Source: DASZHA01 sp049644325
Lineage (GTDB): Bacteria > Chloroflexota > Dormibacteria > DASZGP01
Assembly: GCA_049644325.1 (NCBI GenBank)
Contig: JBARRR010000041.1
Location: forward strand, 33,677 to 97,676
Direction of reading: 5' to 3'
Length of the DNA: 64,000 nt
Below, one piece after another: positions 51,152 through 61,103 of this stretch. A model generated the notes under the pieces. It was given only the letters and a program-made list of their open reading frames with translations, was not told where the DNA came from and searched no databases. Position 1 is the stretch's first letter. Each line of letters begins with the position of its first letter. The translations under genes were made by a program, and so were the position numbers.

Positions 51152-52505
51152 GCGAAGCGACCCGTTTCCCGGCCACGCGGCGGCCGACAGGCGTGACCTT
51201 CTCCGCGGGTTCCGCGACAACGTAGTCCTCGAATCGGCCCGCGTCGCTGGACAGAACCTCGGCGACCAGGCGCATGCCGTCGGCCAGGTAGTCGCGCTTG
51301 AGGACCCGGCCACGGCGCAGCACCTCCGCCTCCACCCCGGCTTCGCTGTACGGCACCATCAGGTCGAGGCGTACCAGCCCGGCCTCGCTCAGTCGGGCCA
51401 GGGTCTCGAGCAGCCGCGGTAGTCCCTCGCCGGTCTTAGCTGATATGGGGACAACATCGTCGTAGGGGGCCCAGGTGCCGCGCCTCTGGATCATGGCCAC
51501 CGTCCCCGGGTCGAGGGCATCGACCTTGTTAAGGGCCAGCACCATCGGCTTGTTGATCGCCTCCAGCCGCTCCAGCTCCTCGTTGGTGGCGTCGAAGTGT
51601 CCGCGCATCGCGGGATGGGTGGCGTCGAGGACGTGGATCAGGATGTTGGCCTCGGTGACCTCCTCGAGCGTGCCCCGAAAGGCGGCCACCAGGTCGGTTG
51701 GCAGCTTCTGGATAAAGCCGACCGTGTCGGTTAGGAGGATCTTTCGCCCGTCGGGCAGATGCACCGCGCGGGTCGTCGGGTCGAGGGTGGCAAAGACCTG
51801 GTCGGCCTCCAGCACCCCGGCCCCGGTAAGGGCGTTAAGCAGCGTGCTCTTGCCGGCGTTGGTGTAGCCCACGACCGCCGCCACCGGCACCTGGTTGCGG
51901 CGCCGTGTGTTGCGGTGGAGGCGGCGCGAGTTCTGCAGCTTGACGATTTGCTGCCCGAGGTCGGTCATGCGGTTGCGAATTCGGCGGCGGTCAACCTCCA
52001 GCTTCTGTTCACCAGGGCCGCGGGTACCAATGCCACCACCAAGGCGGCTGAGGTTGCGGCCGCCGGCCAATCGCGGCAGCAGGTGGCGGAGCTGGGCCGA
52101 CTCGACCTGGAGCCGGCCCTCGTGGCTACGCGCATGGCGCGCGAAGATGTCGAGGATGACCTCGCTCCGGTCCAGCACCTTCATGTCGAGCGCGTCCTCG
52201 AGGTTGCGCTGCTGGCGCGGCGCCAGGTCCTCGTTGGAGATGACACTGGTGAAACCGAGGTCCCCCTTCAGCGACTTGAGCTCCTCGACCTTGCCCTTGC
52301 CGAAGCAGGTCAGCGGGTTGGGTTTGTCCAGGTGCTGGATGTCGGCGCCGACGACCTCGGCGCCGGCGGTCTCAGCCAGCTCCCCTAGCTCGCTCATCTC
52401 CTCCTCCAATTTGGCATTGGGTACGCCGGGAAGGCCCAGGCCAAGCAGGTAGACGCGCTCGGCCTCCTGGTCGGGAGCGAAGACGAACTCGTCTAGACGC
52501 GGCAT
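51132..52505 (-). CDS. hflX: GTPase HflX
   Basis: A 457-residue GTPase. The HflX N-terminal domain (ELAETAGAEVVGADIQHLDK, FGKGKVEELKS) is followed by the GTPase-proximal signature SRLGGGIGTRGPGEQKLEVD. The G motifs are GYTNAGKSTLLNAL, DTVGFI and NKVD. It binds and splits stalled ribosomes. The start was set at ATG 52503-52505. The C-terminal extension after residue 410 is basic. Confidence 0.93.
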   Translation of the reverse strand: MPRLDEFVFAPDQEAERVYLLGLGLPGVPNAKLEEEMSELGELAETAGAEVVGADIQHLDKPNPLTCFGKGKVEELKSLKGDLGFTSVISNEDLAPRQQRNLEDALDMKVLDRSEVILDIFARHARSHEGRLQVESAQLRHLLPRLAGGRNLSRLGGGIGTRGPGEQKLEVDRRRIRNRMTDLGQQIVKLQNSRRLHRNTRRRNQVPVAAVVGYTNAGKSTLLNALTGAGVLEADQVFATLDPTTRAVHLPDGRKILLTDTVGFIQKLPTDLVAAFRGTLEEVTEANILIHVLDATHPAMRGHFDATNEELERLEAINKPMVLALNKVDALDPGTVAMIQRRGTWAPYDDVVPISAKTGEGLPRLLETLARLSEAGLVRLDLMVPYSEAGVEAEVLRRGRVLKRDYLADGMRLVAEVLSSDAGRFEDYVVAEPAEKVTPVGRRVAGKRVASPRARAG

Positions 52506-52548
52506 GACGGTGGACTGGCCGGGGGCCGCCAGGTAGCGGCTCGGGGGG

Positions 52549-53724
52549 TCAGATGCTGAGGTTGCGCAGCCGTTCCAGGGCCTCGTCGAGCCGGGCATCC
52601 GGCACCGTCAGGGAGACGCGGAAGTATCCCTCGCCGTGCTCGCCGAAGCCGTTGCCGGGCGTGATATTGACCGCGGCCTCGTCCAGGACGCGACCGGCGA
52701 AGGAAACCGAGGTGTAGCCGTCGGGCACCGGGAGCCACAGGTAGAAGGTCGCGTCGGGGGCGACCGCGTCGCGCCAGCCCAGCTCACGAAATACTTCCAG
52801 GGTGCGTCCCTGGCGCGCCTCGTAGACCGCGTTTAATGCGTCGTTGGACGGACCGCTGAGGGCTGCGATGGCCGCGTGCTGCACCACCGGGAAAATGCCC
52901 GAGTCGATGTTGGTCTTGACCTGGCCCAGTAGACGCACGACCTCGGCGTTGCCCACGGCCATGCCCACCCGCCAGCCGGTCATGTTGAACGTCTTAGATA
53001 GCGAGTGGAACTCGACAGCGACGTCGCGGGCGCCATCGACCTCCAGCACGCTGGGGGCGCGGTAGCCTCGGTAGACGACCTCCGAATACGGGAAGTCGTG
53101 GCAGAGAACGATCTCGTGGTCGCGGCAGAAAGCGACAGCCTGCTGGTAGAACTCCTGCGGCGCGATTGCCGCGGTCGGGTTGTTGGGGTAGTTGAGCCAA
53201 AGGATCTTTGCCCGGTCGGCGACGTCATCGGGAATCGCGTCGATGTCGGGAAGCCATCGGTTGGCCGCTGTCAGCGGCAGGATGTAGGGTTCGCCGTCCG
53301 CCATCACAGTCCCCGTGAGGTATACCGGGTACCCGGGGCTGGGCACCAGTACGATGTCCCCAGGGTCGACCAGGCTGAATGGCAGGTGGGAGATCGAGTC
53401 CTTGGAGCCGAGGGTTGGCAGGATCTCCGAGTCGGGGTCGAGCTCTATGCCAAACCTGCCCCGGTACCAGCCGGCGATCGCCTGGCGCAGCGCCGGCAGG
53501 CCGTAGTACGAGGCATAGCGATGGTTCTCGACGTGGGGCAACGCCGCTTCCGCGGCGGCGATGATGTGCTCCGGCGTGGGCGTATCCGGGTCGCCGATGT
53601 CCAGTGCGATGACGTCAACGCCCTGGGCCCGCTTGGCCGCCACCTTCTTGTCGATCTCGGCGAACAGGTACGGCGGGATGCGCGACATCCGTCGCGCCGC
53701 AAGGTCCTTGCGCAGCTGGGTCAA
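52549..53724 (-). CDS. dapL: LL-diaminopimelate aminotransferase-type enzyme
   Basis: A 391-residue class I/II aminotransferase with ALDIGDPDTPTPEHII, HRYASYYGLPALRQAI, LNYPNNPTAA, and the PLP Lys in HSLSKTFNMTGWRVG. The direct overlap with dapF (TTGA at 53721-53724) supports the DapL role, converting tetrahydrodipicolinate to LL-diaminopimelate for lysine and the cell wall. Other substrates in this family cannot be excluded. The TTG start is used. Confidence 0.85.
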   Translation of the reverse strand: MTQLRKDLAARRMSRIPPYLFAEIDKKVAAKRAQGVDVIALDIGDPDTPTPEHIIAAAEAALPHVENHRYASYYGLPALRQAIAGWYRGRFGIELDPDSEILPTLGSKDSISHLPFSLVDPGDIVLVPSPGYPVYLTGTVMADGEPYILPLTAANRWLPDIDAIPDDVADRAKILWLNYPNNPTAAIAPQEFYQQAVAFCRDHEIVLCHDFPYSEVVYRGYRAPSVLEVDGARDVAVEFHSLSKTFNMTGWRVGMAVGNAEVVRLLGQVKTNIDSGIFPVVQHAAIAALSGPSNDALNAVYEARQGRTLEVFRELGWRDAVAPDATFYLWLPVPDGYTSVSFAGRVLDEAAVNITPGNGFGEHGEGYFRVSLTVPDARLDEALERLRNLSI

Positions 53725-54551
53725 TCCAGGAACTCGCCCGTGAACGCGGTCTCCGCCGGACCCGTCATCATCACCGGCTCGCCCGGGCGCCAGCTGACGA
53801 CCAGTTCGCCGCCTGGTACCTCGAGGGTGACCTCTTCAGCCGTATCGCGGACCAGCCGGCTGGCGACCGCCGCAGCGCAGGCGCCCGTGCCGCAGGCCAT
53901 GGTCTCCCCCACCCCGCGCTCCCAGACGCGCATGCGAATGCGGTCGGGGCTTAGAACCTCGACAATCTCGAAATTGGTCCGCGCTGGGAAGGCCTCGTGG
54001 TGCTCGACGCTGGGACCGACGAACTCCAGCGGGTAGCCGGCGACGCTGTCGACGAAGGCGACGACGTGGGGGTTGCCCATGCTCACAGCGGTCACGCGGA
54101 GCTCCTTGCCATCAACCGTTAGCGGTGCCTCGCGGATCTCCTCGCCGTCAAAACGCGCCGGGATCTCGTCCGGCTTGAAGCGGGGCGGCCCCATGTCGAC
54201 GCGGACCGTTGCCACCTCACCGTCGTGGGCCAGGACCTCTGTTGAGATCGGTCCGGCGAGCGTTTCCCAGCGCAGCTGACGGCGGTCGGTGACGCCGGTG
54301 TCAAGGACGAACTTGGCCATGCAGCGGACGCCATTGCCGCACATCTCGGCCTGGCTGCCGTCGGCGTTGTGGTAGCGCATCCGGTAGTCAAGCGTGGCGC
54401 TGTCCTCCAGCACCAACAGGCCGTCGGCGCCCACGCCTCGACGGCGGTCGCAGACCCGCGCCGCGATTGCGGCCCAGTCTCGGCCCTCTAACTCGCGGCC
54501 GTCAACCACGACAAAGTCGTTGGCGGCGCCCTGCAGCTTGTGAAACCTCAT
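53721..54551 (-). CDS. dapF: Diaminopimelate epimerase
   Basis: A 276-residue enzyme with the two catalytic cysteines in MCGNGVRC and ACGTGACA. FHKLQGAANDFVVVD and GNPHVVAF are family hallmarks. It turns LL- to meso-diaminopimelate. It overlaps miaA and dapL by four bases each and so links RNA modification and cell-wall precursor genes in one transcript. Confidence 0.95.
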   Translation of the reverse strand: MRFHKLQGAANDFVVVDGRELEGRDWAAIAARVCDRRRGVGADGLLVLEDSATLDYRMRYHNADGSQAEMCGNGVRCMAKFVLDTGVTDRRQLRWETLAGPISTEVLAHDGEVATVRVDMGPPRFKPDEIPARFDGEEIREAPLTVDGKELRVTAVSMGNPHVVAFVDSVAGYPLEFVGPSVEHHEAFPARTNFEIVEVLSPDRIRMRVWERGVGETMACGTGACAAAVASRLVRDTAEEVTLEVPGGELVVSWRPGEPVMMTGPAETAFTGEFLD

Positions 54552-55450
54552 CTCTTGGCCAACATGGTGGACACGCGATCAACGATATCCGACCCACCTG
54601 TTGCCGTCACGTCGATCCATTCGATCTCAGGATCAGCCCGGAACCAGGTCAGCTGCCGCTTGGCGTAGTTGCGCGTCTTGGTGGAAATTACGGCACGCGC
54701 TTCATCGAGCGCCATCCGCCCCTGGACCACCTCAGCCATCTCTGCCACGCCTATCCCAGAGAAGGCTTGGCGTCGAGGGTCTATTCCCATCGCCAGCAGG
54801 CTCTCCACCTCCTCGCGCCAGCCGCGCTCCAGCATGCTGCCGACGCGAGCGTCGATCCACTGGTAGAGGACGTCACGGGGCGCGGTCAAGCCGACCTTGA
54901 TGGCCGGGATGGGGCGCGGGATGGGGGTGGCTTGGTTGACGTCCGCGGTGCGCCCCAACGCCAGCTCGAGGGCGCGCACCACGCGCACCGGGTTTTTGGG
55001 ATCGATCGCGCCGGCCGCGTTGGGGTCGAGCCGCTCCAATTCGGCCAACAGCGAGGGCAGGTCACTGGCGGCGCGAGCTTCGAGCCTGGCCCGCTCCTCC
55101 GGCCTGGGTGTCATCCCGCCCAGGGGAAGGTCCTCCAGCAGCGCCTTGAGGTAGAGGCCGGTCCCAGCCGTCAGGACCGCCAGGCTGCCGTCAATGCGAA
55201 CCTGGGCCAGGATTGGCCGAGCCATCTTGACATAGCGGGCGGCGTCGACCCCTGCGGAAGGCTCGAGGACCCCAACGAGGTGGCACCTGATCCCGCTGAG
55301 GTCCTCCGCGGTGGGCGCATTGCTGGCGACCTCGATGCCCCGGAAGACCTGGCGCGAATCAATCGAGATGATCTCGCCGCCCATCGCCTGGCACACCCCC
55401 ACGGCGACCGCGGTCTTGCCTACCCCGGTGGGGCCGACGATCGCCAGCAC
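54548..55450 (-). CDS. miaA: tRNA dimethylallyltransferase
   Basis: A 300-residue protein with P-loop AIVGPTGVGKTAVA, then DSRQVFRGIEVASNAPTAED, TGGTGLY-like TAGTGLYLKAL, and RNYAKRQLTWFRAD near the end. It adds the dimethylallyl group to A37 of tRNAs reading UNN codons. The GTG start at 55450 directly precedes the P-loop strand. It lies 74 bases downstream of mutL. Confidence 0.93.
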   Translation of the reverse strand: MLAIVGPTGVGKTAVAVGVCQAMGGEIISIDSRQVFRGIEVASNAPTAEDLSGIRCHLVGVLEPSAGVDAARYVKMARPILAQVRIDGSLAVLTAGTGLYLKALLEDLPLGGMTPRPEERARLEARAASDLPSLLAELERLDPNAAGAIDPKNPVRVVRALELALGRTADVNQATPIPRPIPAIKVGLTAPRDVLYQWIDARVGSMLERGWREEVESLLAMGIDPRRQAFSGIGVAEMAEVVQGRMALDEARAVISTKTRNYAKRQLTWFRADPEIEWIDVTATGGSDIVDRVSTMLAKR

Positions 55451-55524
55451 CCGCCCGGCGACGCCGGCGTGGCGATGGCCCGCCGGACCCCGGCCACTCA
55501 GTGGCAGGGGCGCGGCAGCCCGCG

Positions 55525-57261
55525 TCAGCTTCTGCGGAACTCGCGCCGCAGCTGCCCCTCCGAAATCTCGAGGAGCGTCGGCCGACCGTGCGGGCAGGTG
55601 ATGCCAGGGTCGGCCACCTCGAGCTGGCGCAGCAGGCCCTCCATTTCCTCGCGCGAGAGTCGCTGCCCGAACCTGATGGCCGCGTGGCAGGCAACCGTGT
55701 AAGTTGTCCGCTCCAGGCGGCGCACGTGGTCCAGCTCCTTGGACTCGGAAATGAGGCTGTCAAGCACGTCGACGGCGATGCGGTCAAGGCCGCTGGCAGG
55801 GAGCCGCGGGTCGTGGGCCACGAGTCGGGCGGCGTCAGCGCCGAATTCCTCTACAACCAGCCCGGCGGCGGCCAGGTCGTCGCGCGCGTCCGCCAGGTAC
55901 GCGGCCTGGACCGGGGTCAGGTGCAGCAAGCTCGGCACCAGCATTGGCTGCACCTGCTGCGCGCCGCCTTCGCGGGCCGCCTGCAGCTGGTTGAAGAGAA
56001 CGCGCTCGTGGGCGGCGTGCTGGTCGACCAGCACCAGGCCATCCGGACCCTCGGCGACGATGTAGCTGTCCATCACCTGGCCGATGAGCCGGAATGGACC
56101 GCGCTTGAGCTCGACCGCAGCCAGGTCGCCGGGGGCGGCTTCGGCGGCCAGGGGCAGCTGGTGAACCGCCGCCGCGCTCGTGGCCAGAGCCCCAAAACCA
56201 CCGGCGTTGGCGTACTGCGGCGAAGTAGCCTCAGCCACAACCTCTGCGCGTCCACCGCCGAAGAGGGCTGCTCCGGCGTAGGCCGAGCTCTGGGAGAGAG
56301 CGGCGAGGCACGCCTCTTGCACCAGCCCGAAGAGGAGGCGGTCCTCGCGAAAGCGGACCTCGCGCTTGGTCGGGTGGACGTTGACGTCGACCAGCTCGGC
56401 CGGCAGCTCGATGTCCAGCGCGCCGACCGGGAAGCGACCAGGCTCGACGAGCCCACGGAAGGCCTGCTCCACGGCGAACGCCAGCGTGCGATTGGACACC
56501 GGGCGGCCGTTGACAGCGAGGTACAGGTGGTCACGGCTGCGGCGGCAGTCGGCGGGCTCGCCCAACACACCGACGATGCGTGCCGCGCCCCGAGAGCCGT
56601 CCACATCCAGCAAGGCGCCGACGCCGCGGTGAAGGCCACGGAAGGTGCGGCCGAGGTCGCCATCGCCGGGCGCGTCGAGGACCCGGCGACCGTCCGCGCT
56701 TACCCTGAAGGCGATCTCCGGGTGGCACAGCGCCAGTGCCGCCACCACGCGGATCGCCGCGGCTGTCTCGGTGGCGGGCCGCTTGAGGAATGCCCGCCGA
56801 GCCGGGGTGTTCTCGAACAGGCCGCGCACCTCGACGCGGGTCCCGGGCACCGGCGGCGCGGCGCCGGCGCCGCCCACCTCACCGTGCTCAGTGCGGACCA
56901 TGGCCCCGGTTCCGTCACCGGGGCAGCTGCGCAACTCCAGGCGGGACACGGCGGCGATGCTGGCCAGCGCCTCGCCGCGGAAGCCCAGCGTGCCCACCGC
57001 CGCCAGGTCCTGCACCTTCTCCAGCTTCGAGGTGGCGTGTCGGGTCACCGCCAGCGCCAGCTCTGAAGCAGCGATGCCGCCACCGTCATCGGTGACCGTG
57101 ACCCGCTCCTGGCCTGCTCCCGCGAGCTCGATCTCAACGCTCCTGGCACCGGCGTCGAGCGCGTTCTCCACTAGCTCCTTGACCACCGATGCCGGTCGTT
57201 CAACCACCTCGCCGGCCGCAATCGCGTCGGCCACCGCGGGCGACAGCCGGCGGATCGTCAC
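55525..57261 (-). CDS. mutL: DNA mismatch repair protein MutL
   Basis: A 578-residue protein. The GHKL ATPase N-terminus has ELVENALDAGA, VTDDGGGI, TLGFRGEALASIAAVS and HPTKREVRF. The C-terminal endonuclease site DQHAAHERVL (near residue 405), with ACHAAIRFGQ and CPHGRPT, indicates an active nickase, as in bacteria without MutH. It overlaps mutS by four bases. Confidence 0.95.
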   Translation of the reverse strand: MTIRRLSPAVADAIAAGEVVERPASVVKELVENALDAGARSVEIELAGAGQERVTVTDDGGGIAASELALAVTRHATSKLEKVQDLAAVGTLGFRGEALASIAAVSRLELRSCPGDGTGAMVRTEHGEVGGAGAAPPVPGTRVEVRGLFENTPARRAFLKRPATETAAAIRVVAALALCHPEIAFRVSADGRRVLDAPGDGDLGRTFRGLHRGVGALLDVDGSRGAARIVGVLGEPADCRRSRDHLYLAVNGRPVSNRTLAFAVEQAFRGLVEPGRFPVGALDIELPAELVDVNVHPTKREVRFREDRLLFGLVQEACLAALSQSSAYAGAALFGGGRAEVVAEATSPQYANAGGFGALATSAAAVHQLPLAAEAAPGDLAAVELKRGPFRLIGQVMDSYIVAEGPDGLVLVDQHAAHERVLFNQLQAAREGGAQQVQPMLVPSLLHLTPVQAAYLADARDDLAAAGLVVEEFGADAARLVAHDPRLPASGLDRIAVDVLDSLISESKELDHVRRLERTTYTVACHAAIRFGQRLSREEMEGLLRQLEVADPGITCPHGRPTLLEISEGQLRREFRRS

Positions 57262-59912
57262 CGCTCGACCAGGCGCTTGAGGTCGGCCAGGCGGTTGAGG
57301 GCATCGAGCGGGCTCATGTTTTCGATCTCGAGCTCATCGAGCCGGTCGACCACCGGGTGGCGCGCCGCGATCGGCAGGCTCAGCTGGTTGGCCCCGCCGC
57401 CAGGTCCGCGGTCGCTCAGCGGTCGCGCCGCCTCCAGCTCCGCCAGCACCTCGCGGGCCCGCTGCGTGGCGGCCGGCGGCAGGCCGGCGATCTCGGCGAC
57501 GTGGATGCCGTAGCTCCGGTCGGCCCCGCCCGGGACGATGCGATGTAGGAAGGTGACGCTGCCACCTTCCTCGCTGACCTCGACGCGATGGTTGCGCAGC
57601 GCGGGCAGGCTGCGCGCCAGGGCGGTCAGCTCGTGGAAGTGGGTGGCAAAGAGCACCTTGCAGCCGAGGCGGGGTGAGTCATGGAGCTGCTCAACGACCG
57701 CCTGGGCGATGCTCATGCCGTCGTAGGTGCTGGTGCCCCGGCCGATCTCATCGATCACCACCAGGCTCCGCGGCGTGGCGTGGTTGAGGATGTTGGCGGT
57801 CTCAACCATCTCCACCATGAATGTCGACATGCCGGTGGCGATGCTGTCCTGGGCCCCAACCCTGGTGAAGATGCGGTCCACGACACCCAGGCGCGCACTG
57901 GCGGCCGGGACAAAGCTGCCCACCTGGGCCAGGAGCACCAGCAGCCCGACCTGGCGCAGGTAGGTCGACTTGCCGGCCATGTTGGGACCGGTCAGCAGCA
58001 CCAGCCGCCGGTCCTCGGCCAGGTCGACGTCGTTGGCGACGAAGTTCCCTGGCCCCAGCGCCTCCTCCACCAGCGGATGGCGGCCTGCCGTAATCGCGAT
58101 GTCAAACCCGTCGTCGATCTCCGGTCGCGTCCAGCGATGTTCCAGCGCCGCCAGCGCGAGGCTGAGCAGGGCATCAAGATCGGCAATGGCGTCGGCTGAC
58201 TCGAGTAGCTTGGACGCGCGGCGGGCGACGGCGGCGCACACCTCACCGAACACCTCGCGCTCACGGGCGAAGATGGCCTGCTCGCCGTTGAGCACGACGC
58301 TCTCCTTCTCCTTCAGCTCCGGAGTGATGTAGCGCTCGGCGCCGGCCAGCGTCTGCTTGCGAACAAAACGATCGGGGACCGGCAGCCGGTTGGCGTTGCT
58401 GACCTCGAGGTAGTAGCCGAAGACGCGGTTGAAGCCGACCTTGAGCCCCCTGATCCCGGTCGCCTCTCGCTCCAGCGCATCCAGGCCCGCGATCCACTCC
58501 TGGGCATCCCTGATCGACTGCCGCAGCTCATCGAGTTTGGGATCGAACCCGGCTCGAATCAGGCCGCCCTCGGACGCCGTCACCGGCAGGTCGGTTTCCA
58601 GGGCCTCGAAGAGGAGGCGCTCCAGGTCGGCCTCGATCTCGATGCGGTCGCGGTCCAGCGCCAGCCGCGAGGCCGGGGTGGCTTCCAGGAGGAGGCGCAC
58701 TCGCTCCAGGGCCGGCAGGGAGTCGCGTATCGCGCCCAGGTCGCGGGGTGTCGACCGCTGCTGGACCGTCCGCGTCGTCAGCCGCTCGATGTCGCGCACC
58801 CGCCGGAGCTCTGACGCCAGCTCCGCCCGCCTCTCGTCGTCGACGGTAAGGGCCTCGACCGCGACCAGGCGCTCGTCGATGGCGGCGACGTCGACCAGCG
58901 GCGCCAGCAGCCAGCCGCGGAGTCGCCGCGCGCCCATCGGGGTCCGGGTGCGGTCCACCATCTCGAGCAGGCCCCGACCCCCGCCGCCAAGCGCCTCGGT
59001 CAGCTCCAGGTTGGCGATCGTGGGTGTGTCGAGGTGCATCCTCTCCCCTACCCGGGCCCGCCGTAGGCGGATGACGTCTGCCGGCAGCGACAGGCGGTTG
59101 CGCTCCAGGTAGTCGAGCGCCGCGCCAAAGGCCCCCAGGGCAGGCTCCAGGTCGTCGCAGTCGAAGCCCCCCAGGTTGACGACGCCGAGCGCCTCCAGGG
59201 CGCGCATCCGTCCCCGGCTGGTTTCGAAGCGCCAATCCTCGAGCCGCGCGACGGTCCAGCGCGCGCCCGCGGGTCGCCAGGCCTGGACGGCCGTCTCTCC
59301 CGCCTCCGGCACCAACACCTCCGACGGGGCGATCCGTCCAATCGCCTCGGCGAGGATGTCGAGCTGGCCCGCCGGGATCTCGGTGAGCTCAACGCGCCCA
59401 GTCGAAACCTCCAGCAGGGCGATTCCGATCCGCGTCTCGTCCCAGGCCAGCGCCACCAGCGGGTTCTCCCGGGACGGGTCGAGGAGGGAGCCTTCGGTGA
59501 GGGTCCCGGGGGTCAACACCCTTGTGATCTCGCGCCGCACCAGGCCCTTGGCCGCCGAGGCCTCTTCGACCTGGTCGCAGACCGCCACCGCGCGGCCTGC
59601 CGCCAGGAGCTTGGCGATGTGGCCCTCGGCGCTGTGCGCCGGGAAGCCAGCCATCGGGTGGCGGCCGGCCCGGCCGAAGTCGCGCGAGGTCAGGGTGATG
59701 CCAAGGATCGCCGAGGCCACCTGGGCGTCATCCTGGAAGGTCTCAAAGAAGTCGCCAAGGCGGAAGAGGAGCACCGCCTCGGGGTGCTCGGCCTTGGCCT
59801 GGAGGTACTGCTGCAGGACCGGGCTGGGACCCTTGCCTCCGCCCTTTGCAGGGCGGCCGTCGACGTCGATCGCGCTGGTCCCGGGCTCCTCCTGGATCAG
59901 TCCCTGCCCCAT
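57258..59912 (-). CDS. mutS: DNA mismatch repair protein MutS
   Basis: An 884-residue protein. Mismatch-contact motif FxE lies in LFRLGDFFETF near residue 55. Later come the connector, lever and clamp regions, the Walker A TGPNMAGKSTYLRQVG, DEIGRGTSTYDG (Walker B) and ATHFHELT. A 30-residue N-terminal extension precedes the usual start. It recognises base mismatches. It is coupled to mutL by an ATGA overlap. Confidence 0.96.
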   Translation of the reverse strand: MGQGLIQEEPGTSAIDVDGRPAKGGGKGPSPVLQQYLQAKAEHPEAVLLFRLGDFFETFQDDAQVASAILGITLTSRDFGRAGRHPMAGFPAHSAEGHIAKLLAAGRAVAVCDQVEEASAAKGLVRREITRVLTPGTLTEGSLLDPSRENPLVALAWDETRIGIALLEVSTGRVELTEIPAGQLDILAEAIGRIAPSEVLVPEAGETAVQAWRPAGARWTVARLEDWRFETSRGRMRALEALGVVNLGGFDCDDLEPALGAFGAALDYLERNRLSLPADVIRLRRARVGERMHLDTPTIANLELTEALGGGGRGLLEMVDRTRTPMGARRLRGWLLAPLVDVAAIDERLVAVEALTVDDERRAELASELRRVRDIERLTTRTVQQRSTPRDLGAIRDSLPALERVRLLLEATPASRLALDRDRIEIEADLERLLFEALETDLPVTASEGGLIRAGFDPKLDELRQSIRDAQEWIAGLDALEREATGIRGLKVGFNRVFGYYLEVSNANRLPVPDRFVRKQTLAGAERYITPELKEKESVVLNGEQAIFAREREVFGEVCAAVARRASKLLESADAIADLDALLSLALAALEHRWTRPEIDDGFDIAITAGRHPLVEEALGPGNFVANDVDLAEDRRLVLLTGPNMAGKSTYLRQVGLLVLLAQVGSFVPAASARLGVVDRIFTRVGAQDSIATGMSTFMVEMVETANILNHATPRSLVVIDEIGRGTSTYDGMSIAQAVVEQLHDSPRLGCKVLFATHFHELTALARSLPALRNHRVEVSEEGGSVTFLHRIVPGGADRSYGIHVAEIAGLPPAATQRAREVLAELEAARPLSDRGPGGGANQLSLPIAARHPVVDRLDELEIENMSPLDALNRLADLKRLVER

Positions 59913-59951
59913 CCCCGCTAGCTTATCGGTCGGGGTCGGGGGCGGCGGGGC

Positions 59952-60221
59952 TCAGCGGGATTCGACCAGCAGTCTGATGCCGGTCCGCTCCTCGCCGTCA
60001 ATCGAGATGTCGATGAACGATGGGATGCAGACCAGGTCGATGCCGCCGGGGGCGACGTAACCGCGGGAGATGGCGATGGCCTTCACCGCCTGGTTGATCG
60101 CGCCAGCGCCGATGGCCTGGACCTCGACGCGCGACTGTGTACGGACCACTCCCGCGATGGCTCCCGCCACCGCAACGGGCTTGGATGTTGCTGAGACTTT
60201 GAGTATTTCCACTGTCTGCAT
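59952..60221 (-). CDS. spoVS: Stage V sporulation protein S-like protein
   Basis: An 89-residue Alba-like protein: LKVSATSKPVAVAGAIAGVV, then VEVQAIGAGAINQAVKAIAI and ISRGYVAPGGIDLVCIPSFI. This is the SpoVS family, found also in non-sporulating bacteria, with a likely nucleic-acid-binding or regulatory role. It sits between the YmdB-like phosphodiesterase gene and mutS, matching the rny-ymdB-spoVS order known in Bacillus. Confidence 0.93.
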   Translation of the reverse strand: MQTVEILKVSATSKPVAVAGAIAGVVRTQSRVEVQAIGAGAINQAVKAIAISRGYVAPGGIDLVCIPSFIDISIDGEERTGIRLLVESR

Positions 60222-60223
60222 CG

Positions 60224-61027
60224 TTAGTCGGCGGGTGAGACGTCGATCAGGTGGTCTATGCGTTCGATGCTCTCAGCCTGGCCGGAGGTGCCGCTGATTC
60301 TAACCACAACCGAATTGAAAGTCACCTTGCCCTTGCCGACTTTGAAGCGCTGGGGGATGCCGGTGAGGAAGCGCTGGAGGGATGATTCGGGATCCATGCC
60401 GATGACGCCGTCCTGGGGGCCGACCATGCCGAGGTCGCTGACGAAGGCGGTGCCCCCGGCCAGGACGCGGTTATCGGCTGTCGGGGTGTGGGTGTGGGTG
60501 CCCCAGACGACGCTGACCTTGCCGTCGAGGTAGTGCGCCATCGCCTGCTTCTCACTGGTCGCCTCGGCGTGAATGTCGACCAGCCGCACGGGGGTATCAG
60601 CGGTGGCTTTGAGGAAGTCGTCCATGGCGCGAAAGGGCGAGTCGATCGAGGGCATGAAGACCAGTCCCTGGACGTTGCCGATGGCCACGGCGCCCTTCCC
60701 GCCGAGGTCGTGGACCAGGTAGCCGCGCCCCGGCGTCCCAGGCGGATAGTTCATGGGACGCAGCACCGGGATCTCATCGAGGGCGCCGATGATCTCCTTC
60801 TGGTCCCAGATGTGGTTGCCGCTGGTGATCACATCGATGCCGGCGTTGAACAGCTCCCGCGCCCCCGAGAGACTGAGACCGAAACCCCCGGAAGCGTTCT
60901 CGCCGTTGGCCACCACCATGTCTACCTCCAGCTCTCGCCGAAGGCGCGGGATCATCTCCCCCGCCGCCCGGCGGCCGGGGCGACCGACGATGTCGCCGAC
61001 GGCGAGGATGCTGATCAGGTCTCCCAT
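60224..61027 (-). CDS. TIGR00282/YmdB-like metallophosphoesterase
   Basis: A 267-residue calcineurin-type phosphoesterase: AVGDIVGRPGRRA, VVANGENASGGFGL, TSGNHIWDQKEI, DIHAEATSEKQAMAHYLDGK, and VWGTHTHTPTADNRV. Bacillus YmdB hydrolyses cyclic 2',3' and 3',5' nucleotides and affects developmental fate. The start was set at ATG 61025-61027. It is two bases from spoVS and follows rny. Confidence 0.92.
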   Translation of the reverse strand: MGDLISILAVGDIVGRPGRRAAGEMIPRLRRELEVDMVVANGENASGGFGLSLSGARELFNAGIDVITSGNHIWDQKEIIGALDEIPVLRPMNYPPGTPGRGYLVHDLGGKGAVAIGNVQGLVFMPSIDSPFRAMDDFLKATADTPVRLVDIHAEATSEKQAMAHYLDGKVSVVWGTHTHTPTADNRVLAGGTAFVSDLGMVGPQDGVIGMDPESSLQRFLTGIPQRFKVGKGKVTFNSVVVRISGTSGQAESIERIDHLIDVSPAD

Positions 61028-61061
61028 GGCCCGCTTATGGTACCCACGCGCGGTCAAAGAA

Positions 61062-61094
61062 AAAGGGCGGCGAGCCTTGCGGCCGCCGCCCTTT
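61062..61094 (-). terminator. Intrinsic terminator or attenuator after rny
   Basis: On the minus strand, AAAGGGCGGCG and CGCCGCCCTTT form an 11-base-pair stem, with further pairing in the loop, followed directly by TTTTTCTTT. It lies between the rny stop (61104) and the start of the YmdB-like gene (61027), so it may end or reduce transcription into the downstream genes. Confidence 0.85.
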
Positions 61095-61103
61095 CAAATC
61101 GGG